A stretch of 64,000 bases of DNA, taken from the NCBI GenBank assembly GCA_015143295.1, contig CM026551.1:50642034-50706033 (forward strand), written 5' to 3'. Origin of the DNA: Tetracentron sinense (taxonomy: Eukaryota > Streptophyta > Magnoliopsida > Trochodendrales > Trochodendraceae). Shown here one piece after another: positions 57,057 through 64,000 of this stretch. A model generated the notes under the pieces. The model was given only the letters and a program-made list of their open reading frames with translations. It ran no database searches and had not been told where the DNA came from. The translations under genes and the position numbers were made by a program. The stretch's first letter is position 1, and each line of letters starts with the position of its first letter.

Positions 57057-57869
57057 AGTTCAGCATCCTTATTGCCTCTTCTTTGGAGTATTTTTCTCCA
57101 AGGATAGGATCGACAAGTTCTAGGAGATTTTCCTGCTCTTGTAAGACATAGGCCTGCAATTTCATGTATGGAACAACAAGTGTCGTTATTGTCCCATAAT
57201 TATTTTCCAACCAAGATTTGCAAGTGTAAGATATGTATTTAGAGAATACGTAAATAAAAGCAGTGAGGAAAGAGCACAAAAGCAAATGATTAGTATCATC
57301 ATAAATTTTGATTTTGATTTTGATCAGATTTCGAGCTTCAAATACCAGGCTTAGTAAGTTATTGAACTGGGTTTTACTTTACATTACCTTTGTAGACATG
57401 ACACGACATGGGTATGGGTATTGGATCCGTCTCACAAATAATGAATCAGTTGTGAATATTGGAATTAAAAATATACTTAAAATTCATAAATGTTTCAAAT
57501 TAGGGGAAAAAGAATAATTGAAATACTTTTTCAGTTATATATATATATATATATATTGAGAGAGAGAGAGTTGTGTTCCTGTGCCCCAAAAATTTGCTCA
57601 TTTCTAAAGTAAGAAAAATATCAGTTCATAGTGTCAACTGTAAAGGGTTGACCAAAGATTTTGTGCAGAAAAGACATCATACTTCATAATGTATAAACTT
57701 CGATAATAATTAGATTACCCAATCGAGAAGATAAACAAACTCCTCCCTCGGCCTATAATTTGTGTTGCTCTTCCCATTGACAATCTCCAAGGCGACAATT
57801 CCAAAGCTGTAAACATCTGTTTTATCAGTCAAGTAACCCCTCATTGCATATTCAGGAGCCATGTATCCT
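57057..57869 (-). pseudogene. LRR-RLK (subfamily VIII-like) kinase fragment, two exons
   Basis: Exon 57869-57719 (minus) encodes [19 protein letters not shown].. and ..[17 protein letters not shown].. to LLDW, then a GT donor. Exon 57153-57057 has an AG acceptor and encodes AYVLQEQENLLELVDPILG..., ..EEAIRMLNL. These are kinase subdomains VIII-X of receptor kinases of the LRR VIII type. The second exon is cut in the middle by repeat L1, and no upstream kinase exons occur before 58000. It is a fragment with no function expected. Confidence 0.8.
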
Positions 57870-58109
57870 CTAAAAAAATCAAAATTTATGGTCAGACATT
57901 GCATCAGATCATTAGTAAGTTGTGAGCCACTAGGAGAAGGCCAGCTTTGAGTCCATAAAGGGAAGGGATGGAAGACAAGCACCCCAAGACCATCCATCTT
58001 TTAACTACTGTGGCCCTAAACACACCCACTCTCTCTCTCTCACGGGTTCCCCTTATCTTTTTCCCCTCTTTATTCAAACACTACAAAAAAGAGAGTTCCT
58101 TCCCCTTAA

Positions 58110-58790
58110 CCAAATCCAAGCCTTAGACCCCTAACCGAATCTTTCTCTTCCACTTCTCCCTTGCCTTCTCTGTTCTCTGTGAAGAGGGAAGATGGGGAAA
58201 ACCCCCTGCACATAGGATCACCATCTCCTTCCCGGTGGCAGGTAAACCCTCTATCCCATTCTTCTTTTCTTTTACAATTTAAGTTTAGATTTGTTCGATA
58301 ATATTATAAGTTTTGATAGTTTTAGATTAGTTCTAGTTTTGATAAAATACTGTTTTTTTTTATAGATTACATTAGTCTAAATGCTAGATTAGTTTCAAAT
58401 CTGAGTTTATTAGGTAGATTAATTTTGTTTTGTTAGTTTTAAAATCCCTTTTAAATTCTGAAATTTGGTAGTTAGGTTCATGATTAGAAATAGGTGTAAC
58501 TCTTAGTTCAATCTATCTTTTTTAGTTTAGTTTGTTTGGCTACTTAAAAACCTCATTCTAGTTTTATGTTTAGGTTGGTTTCTAGTCCACTTAAATTCTG
58601 ATTGTTAGTTTAAATTCAGGTTAGATCTTAAGCTAGTTAAAATCGGTAGGTTAGTTTTAAATTATTTGAAACAATCTTTAGGTTAGTTTTAAACTTAAAT
58701 AGATTAAAATTTAGGCTAGCTGTTGAAACTCTGTTTTTTTAGTTTAACATTGGGTAATCTTTAGGTTAGTTTTAAGATAAAATTTAGAGT
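58110..58790 (+). repeat. Leader repeat L2
   Basis: Second copy of the L1 sequence, running on into the tandem unit that starts at about 58667. Carries CCCGGTGGCAGGTAAACCC and the same T-rich region. Confidence 0.75.
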
Positions 58791-59958
58791 AGCTCTAATC
58801 AACTAAGTTCTGAATTTTTAGTTAAATGTAGATTAGCTTAGATTTCTAATTGTTAACTAATGCTAATTTTAATTATTTCGGATAATTTTAGTTAATCTGA
58901 TTTTTAGATTAGTCCTTAAAGTTAGTTTTAGTTTAGTTTCTTTTAGCCTAAATTCTAATTTAGATGAAACCCTAACCCTAAACCCTCATGTTCTCCTGCT
59001 TCTATCAAGCTCATTGCTTTCATCTCAGACGAAACCCTAACCCTCTCTGTAAAGCTCATTGCTCTCATTTCATATACGAAATCCAGTCCACCATTGCAGA
59101 ACTACTTTTCTCGGAGGATCGACATAGCTCACGAAGTCGAGCAATCAACACTCCACAAAGTCACGACAGCCATAGTTTTTGAGTTATATTTGGACGGATC
59201 TGAGAAGATTGGTGAAGTATTTGTGGAGATTATAGTTGGAAAGAAATGATAGTCATGGAGCGAGATTTCGTGACTTCAATTCTGCTCTAGTTGTTTCTAG
59301 TATATAACCCATTAGCGAGGATCTTTTCTAATATGGAAGGTATGTATTGAGATCTAGCCATTTTCATGATGTTCTCTAAGACTTAAGATCATTGGTTTTT
59401 TTTTTTTTTTGTTGCGAGTTCCTTTGGTGTTGATTTGAAGAATGAGCATCTGTTAAAATGATTTTATGATTGATTGGCATGGGATCAAGATTAAGGAAGG
59501 CAAATGAGTTTCTTGAGTTGTGATAGTGATATTTTCGTCTCTTTTCCCCCTATTGCTGAATATGATGAAAAAGAGCGATAAATTGGGTTGATTTGGTAAT
59601 GTGGTTGCTGATCTTCTTTGCTCAATTCGACTTGTTTTGGAATTTTACCATAAAATCCCAAATCTGATTGTTGATACTGTGATATTGTTTCTTTTGTTAA
59701 GTATTTGTTGTTGTTATTATCTGAATTGTAAGTATTTGTTGATTTGTTACAATTTGATATTGAATTATTCATTTATTCTTCAATGACAATTTTTTAATTG
59801 CTTTTCCTTCCCGCCTTGCTCGACCCTTGCTCTTGAGGGCATGGTTAGGGCCTAGTCAATGCAGGCCCTTGAAGGACTAGGGTAGGGTTAGGCCACTACT
59901 CTTATAGGTAACGGCAGGGTTAGGGCTGACCCCTACCCTACCTCAACCTGACCCTTTT

Positions 59959-60390
59959 AAGGATTCTAAGCATGTCAAGTCCATAGAGTGACACATAAGT
60001 TTTGGTTAGAAGAAATGAATGCATTAACACTATTGATTTAGAGTAAAGAATCAGAGGTCCTCACATAAAAAATCGCGCATCACATCTTGTTGGATAATGT
60101 GATTGGACTTTGGAGTGTTGAAATATTAGAGAGATTGTTGTAATTGGAAACAATGTCTCAATTCTACACAATATGACTTTAGGGTACCGGTAAGACGTCT
60201 AAAGAGAGACATTCTAAGATAGGTGATGAAATGTTAGTAGTTGTCGGGAACAATGTATTGGTAAATATCAGAATTAAAGATTTAGCTAAAGTTAGTGCAG
60301 AGTTGGTCGTTCTAAAGGAAGTAGTTCAAGAATCACTGTCATTGGAAACCTTGCTAGACCAATGAGAGGAAATGATGTAGCTTCTGCATC
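59959..60390 (+). pseudogene. Serine acetyltransferase (SERAT) pseudogene, plus arm of unit 1
   Basis: Serine acetyltransferase makes O-acetylserine in cysteine synthesis. This copy shows degraded remnants of the catalytic left-handed beta-helix: ILLD..IG, ETMSQFYT, then HSKIGDEMLV, IRIKDLAKV and VVLKEV, spread over frames with several stops and shifts. It pairs with the minus arm at 60921-61350. Confidence 0.75.
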
Positions 60391-60920
60391 CCATTAACTT
60401 AATTTTTTATGAAAATCCTTTTAAAAAAATGTATGAAAAAATGGATATTAAGTATGATGCAAACAACTCTTATAGGAGATAAAATAAGTGACTCGAAGGC
60501 ATGCAAACAAGCATTGAGAGTGATTTTGATGCATGGACGTTGGTCGTACCTTAGAATATATATGCAAAATTGTGATGTATTTTTTTTTACAAGTATCTTA
60601 TATTTTTATTGATTTTAATTATAAAATTCGTTGTATTTTAAATTTAAAATACAATTGGATTTAAAATTAGTTGTATTTTAAACTTGATTTAAATACAACT
60701 AATTTTAAAATTAAAATCACTAACAACAACATAAGATTCTTGTATAAAAAAAGAGTATATCACAACCACTGCACCAAATCACTTCCCATGCTTGCTTGCA
60801 TTCATTCCAACCACATATTCCAACTTGTATATGAGCCGCTTACATCATAGTTACCATGCATTTTATTTTTCTTCATACATGCTTTTGTAGGACTCCCAAG
60901 AAAATTTGTAGTCATTTGAA
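60391..60920. other. Spacer between SERAT arms, unit 1
   Basis: AT-rich, with an inner self-complementary block at 60640-60710 (TAGTTGTATTTTAAA / TTTAAATACAACTA). It would form the loop of a hairpin. No gene. Confidence 0.6.
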
Positions 60921-61350
60921 TGAAGAGATCACCTCATTTCCTTCCATCAGTTTAGCAGAGTTTCCAACGACAGTAGTTCTTTGAAGTTCTTCCTTTAGGA
61001 CTATTTATCTTGCACCAATTTTAGCCAAATCCTTAATTTTAATATTTTTTAATACATTGTTCCCTGTACCTATTAACACTTCATCACCTTTCTTAGGATG
61101 TTTGTAAACAGACGTCTTGCATGTATCCCCAAAGTCAATTGAGAGTTTTAGACATTGTTTCCAATCACAGCGGTCTCTCCAATCACAACTTTGGTCGCGT
61201 GATCCAACATAATTTCATGCCCGATCTTTGCTCCTAGATGTATAACTACTGTGAAGATTTTTGTTACTCTATTCTAAATCAATAGTGCCAAACACATTTT
61301 TTCATTTTGACTACAATTTATGTGTCACCCTATGGTCTTAGCATTCTTGG
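60921..61350 (-). pseudogene. SERAT pseudogene, minus arm of unit 1
   Basis: Minus strand gives HLGAKIGHEIMLDHATKVVI, GETAVIGNNV, then a frameshift and IKDLAKIGAR-like sequence. These are the hexapeptide-repeat and catalytic (LDHATxVVIGETA) blocks of serine acetyltransferase. The His of the LDHA motif is present, but frameshifts and stops break the frame. Confidence 0.8.
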
Positions 61351-62679
61351 AACCATAGTTACCAAGTTGTTTAAAACAATCTTTAGGTTAGTTTTATAGT
61401 TAAATAAATTCAAATTTAGGCTAGTTTTGAAACTCTGTTTTTTGAGTTTAACATTGGGTAATCTTTAGGGTCGTTTTAAGATAAAATTTAGAGTAGCTCT
61501 AATCAACTAAGTTCTGATTTTTAAGTTAAATGTAGGTTAGTTTAGAATTCTAATTGTTAACTAACGCTAATTTTAGTTAATTCCTAGGATAATTTTAGGT
61601 AATCTGAGTTTTAGATTAGTCCTTAAAGTTAGTTCTAGTTTAGTTTTTTTAGTCTACATTCTAATTTAGATGAAACCCTAACCCTAAACCCTCTTGTTCT
61701 CTCTTTCTTCTATCAAGCTCATTGCTCTCGTCTTAGACGAAACCCTAACCCTCTATCTAAAGCTCATTGCTCTCATCTCATAGACGGAATCCAGTCCACC
61801 ATTGCAGCACAACTTTTCTCAAAGGTTCGACATAGCTCACGAGCAGTCATGGCAGCCACGGTTTTTGAGTTGTATTTGGACGGATCTGAGAAGATTGATG
61901 AAGTATTTGTGGAGGTTTTAGTTGGAATGAAATGATAGTCATGGATTGACATTTCGTGACTTCGATTCTGCTCTAGTTGATTCTAGTATTTCACTCATTA
62001 GCGAGGATCTCTATAAATATGGAAGGTATGTATTGAGATTTAGCCATTTTCATAATGTTCTGTAAGACTTAAATCATTGTTTTTTTTTTGCGAGTACCTT
62101 TGGTGTTGATTTGAAGAAATGGGCATCTGTTCAAATGATTTTATGATTAATTATATGATATTGATAGATGTGGGATCAAAATTAAGGAAGGCTGATGAAT
62201 TTCTTGAGTTGTGATAGCGATATTTTCCTCTCTTTTTTCCCCTATCGCTGAATATAATGAAAAAAGAGCAATAAATTGGGTTGATTTGGTAACGTGGTTG
62301 CTGATCTTCTTTGCTGAATTTGCCTTGTTTTGGAATTTTACCATGAAATCCCAAATTTGATTGTTGATACTATGATGATGTTTTTTTTGTTAAGTATTTA
62401 TTGCTGTTATACTCTGAATTGTAAGTATTTGTTGATTTGTTATATTTGATATTGAATTATTCTTTTATCCTTGAATGACAATTTTTTTATCGCTTTTCCT
62501 TCCCGCCTTACGGCTCTGCCTGGCCCTTGCCTTTGAGTGCATGGTTAGGGCCTAGTCAGTGCGGGCTCTTGAAGGGTAGAGTTAGGCCCCTACTATTATT
62601 TTTAAGGGTCGGGTTAGACCTAACTCCTGACTCTACCAGGCCTTTTGACAGTATCTAATTAGGAAAGTATCACTAGCAT

Positions 62680-63288
62680 AGAACAAGAGCCATCTTGGAG
62701 CATTATTATTTTACTACTATGTTATCTCATATTTCATTATATTCTACACTCGCAAATCAACTGACTATGAGATTGGACAATTCAAAATTCAATATTAATA
62801 TCTTGGTAGAAGTTTTTTCAAGCGTTTTTGTTAAGGATAAAGGGATTAGAAGAACCGTGCGAAATGATATAAAAACTGCAAAAGAAAGGAACTCGTAATG
62901 TATCAGTTATATATACTATTTCCTCAATTTTAAGGGTTTCCAAGCATGTTGAGGCTATAGGGTGGCATATAAGTTATGGTTAGAAGGAAGAAATGTGTTG
63001 ATACTATTGATTCAGAATAGAGAATTAGAGGTCCTCGTAGTAGGTATCCATCTAGGATTGAAGATCGGGCATCACATCTTGTTGGATCATGCGACTGGAG
63101 TTGTGTTGTGAAATATTGGAGAGACTTTTGTATTGGAAACGATGTCTCAATTTTACACAATGTGATTTTGGGGTTACAGGTAAGATGTTTGAGGACATAC
63201 ATTCTAAGATATGCGATGAAGTGTTAATAGATATCAGGAGCAATGTATTAAAAAATATTAGAATTAAAGATTGGACTAAAATTGGTGT
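62680..63288 (+). pseudogene. SERAT pseudogene, plus arm of unit 2, with N-terminal domain
   Basis: The most complete copy. 62690-62898 encodes the N-terminal SATase domain (HYYFTTMLSHISLYSTLANQ..., ..RNDIKTAKERNS). Then, after a stop, come FLNFKGFQAC, GYRVAYKLWLEGRNVLILLI, ..HLGLKIGHHILLDHATGVV and, in a shifted frame, ETMSQFYT. No intron is seen across this stretch. At least two stops and one frameshift make it non-functional. Confidence 0.82.
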
Positions 63289-63678
63289 AATGTTTCCAAT
63301 GACAATAGTTTTTTGAGGTACTTCCTTTAGGACTACTGACCCTGTAGCAATTTTACTTAAATCCTTAATTATAATATTTTCCAATACATTGCTCCTTGCA
63401 CCTATTAACACTCAATCACCTATCTTAGGATGTCTATCCATAGACGCTTTACATGTAACCCCCAAAGTTACATTATGTAGAATTGAGATATTGTTTCCAA
63501 TCATAGCGGTCTCTCTGATCACAACTTTGATCGCGTGATCCAACATGATAACATGCCCGATTTTCGCTCTTGGATTAATATCTATTGTGAAGATATCTGA
63601 TACTCTATTCCAAATCAATAGTGTCAACATTCATTCTTTCTGGCCACAACTTATGTGCCACCCTATGGACATGACATC
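63289..63678 (-). pseudogene. SERAT pseudogene, minus arm of unit 2
   Basis: Minus strand: LLIWNRVSDIFTIDINPRAK, IGHVIMLDHAIKVVIRETAM, IGNNISILHNVTLGVTCKAS, DRHPKIGD, a stop, then VLIGARSNVLENIIIKDLSK and ATGSVVLKEVPQKTIVIGN. This is the catalytic beta-helix with one in-frame stop. Changes from the family include Gly-Gly to Gly-Val in the TLGGTGK motif and Gly-Glu to Arg-Glu in IGETA. It is the best-preserved arm. Confidence 0.88.
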
Positions 63679-64000
63679 CTTTTTTTTGATCAATAACTCA
63701 TTTTATTCAAACGAAAGAGAAGGAAACAAAAACAAAACCAAACAAAGAAAAAGGCCACCAAGTTTACAAGCGAGTAAACTTGGCTCCTACCACTAAATAA
63801 CCTGAAACATCCCCCTTCAGCTTCTACACATAATTCTGAATTTCCTCCCTGGTACAATATAACCCGACCCACTCCAACACTACCAAGCGTATGCGCTCAC
63901 AAATCCTCGGCACGGGAGAATTTTGATCGTCAAATACTCTACGGTTTCTCTCTTTCCAGAGTATCCAAGAAATAGCCCCCGGAATGACTTCCTAAATCCT
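63679..64000 (-). mobile_element. LINE 3' end, running off the window
   Basis: A T-run at 63679-63687 marks the poly(A) tail on the minus strand. Upstream of the tail (higher coordinates) the minus-strand translation gives WILWKERNRRVFDDQNSPVP, then ICERIRLVVLEWV, which is the conserved ending of plant LINE ORF2 (zf-RVT region, 'ISW.IWKERN.R.F'). The frame is shifted at the window end. It inserted at the outer end of the SERAT minus arm, or the arm ends there. Confidence 0.75.

Larger units (their letters stand above)
58667..61370. repeat. Tandem unit 1 (about 2.7 kb) with SERAT inverted repeat
   Basis: Direct homologue of 61371-63678. Order: T-rich leader, AAACCCTAACCCTAAACCCTC, a short GC-richer body (58980-59800), a TTAGGGCCTAGTCA segment (59810-59955), SERAT plus arm (59959-60390), a 530-bp spacer, SERAT minus arm (60921-61350). 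The body has an exon-like stretch ending TTTGTGGAGATTATAG at about 59235, of unknown origin. Confidence 0.85.
61371..63678. repeat. Tandem unit 2 with zero-spacer SERAT inverted repeat
   Basis: Offset from unit 1 is about 2,705 bases in the leader and body. It contains about 270 extra bases of SERAT N-terminal sequence (from 62680) that unit 1 lacks. It lacks the spacer, so the arms meet at about 63289. Confidence 0.85.

Overview
The window is nuclear DNA of a flowering plant, most likely a eudicot. Evidence: intron-split genes of plant type (a ubiquitin-RPL40 fusion gene and two G-type lectin S-receptor kinases), tRNA-derived SINEs, Helitrons with CTAG 3' ends, hAT, Mutator-like and Tourist-like MITEs, and Ty1/copia, Ty3/gypsy and LINE remnants. 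I cannot assign a genus. There is no prokaryotic signal, CRISPR array or operon.

Layout. 1-3470: an AT-rich degenerate repeat, a broken Ty1/copia gag-protease and a LINE 3' remnant. 3770-13760: two tandem copies of a block of about 3.3 kb, each with one intronless receptor-kinase gene on the minus strand (4313-6883 and 11001-13535). A SINE and small MITEs lie between or beside them. 13760-20000: a cluster of hAT-like, Tourist-like and other MITEs, plus coding-looking minus-strand segments of an unrecognised gene with a hAT MITE inside it. 20192-21566: a five-exon ubiquitin-RPL40 gene on the minus strand, the best-supported housekeeping gene here, with an altered fusion junction and C-terminus. 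21755-33197: Helitrons (minus, plus, minus, minus) with nested MITEs and SINEs. One has captured an aspartic-protease fragment. 33320-42861: the 5' part of a large Ty3/gypsy (Tat/Ogre-like) element. It has a very long LTR, a nested solo LTR, and a 2.25-kb tandem duplication that doubles the primer binding site. 42862-47086: two head-to-tail Helitrons. 47087-56040: MITEs, old SINEs, a solo LTR and a small tandem array of MITE cores. 56390-63678: direct repeats that carry a kinase-exon fragment, and then two tandem units each containing a serine acetyltransferase (SERAT) pseudogene in inverted-repeat form. 63679-64000: a LINE 3' end on the minus strand, running off the window.

Only three genes look intact: the two lectin receptor kinases (surface perception and signalling) and the ubiquitin-RPL40 gene (ubiquitin supply and 60S ribosome). 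The rest is mostly transposon-derived. The least ordinary feature is the pair of SERAT inverted repeats, which could be transcribed into hairpin RNA against the functional SERAT genes. That is an inference from structure only.
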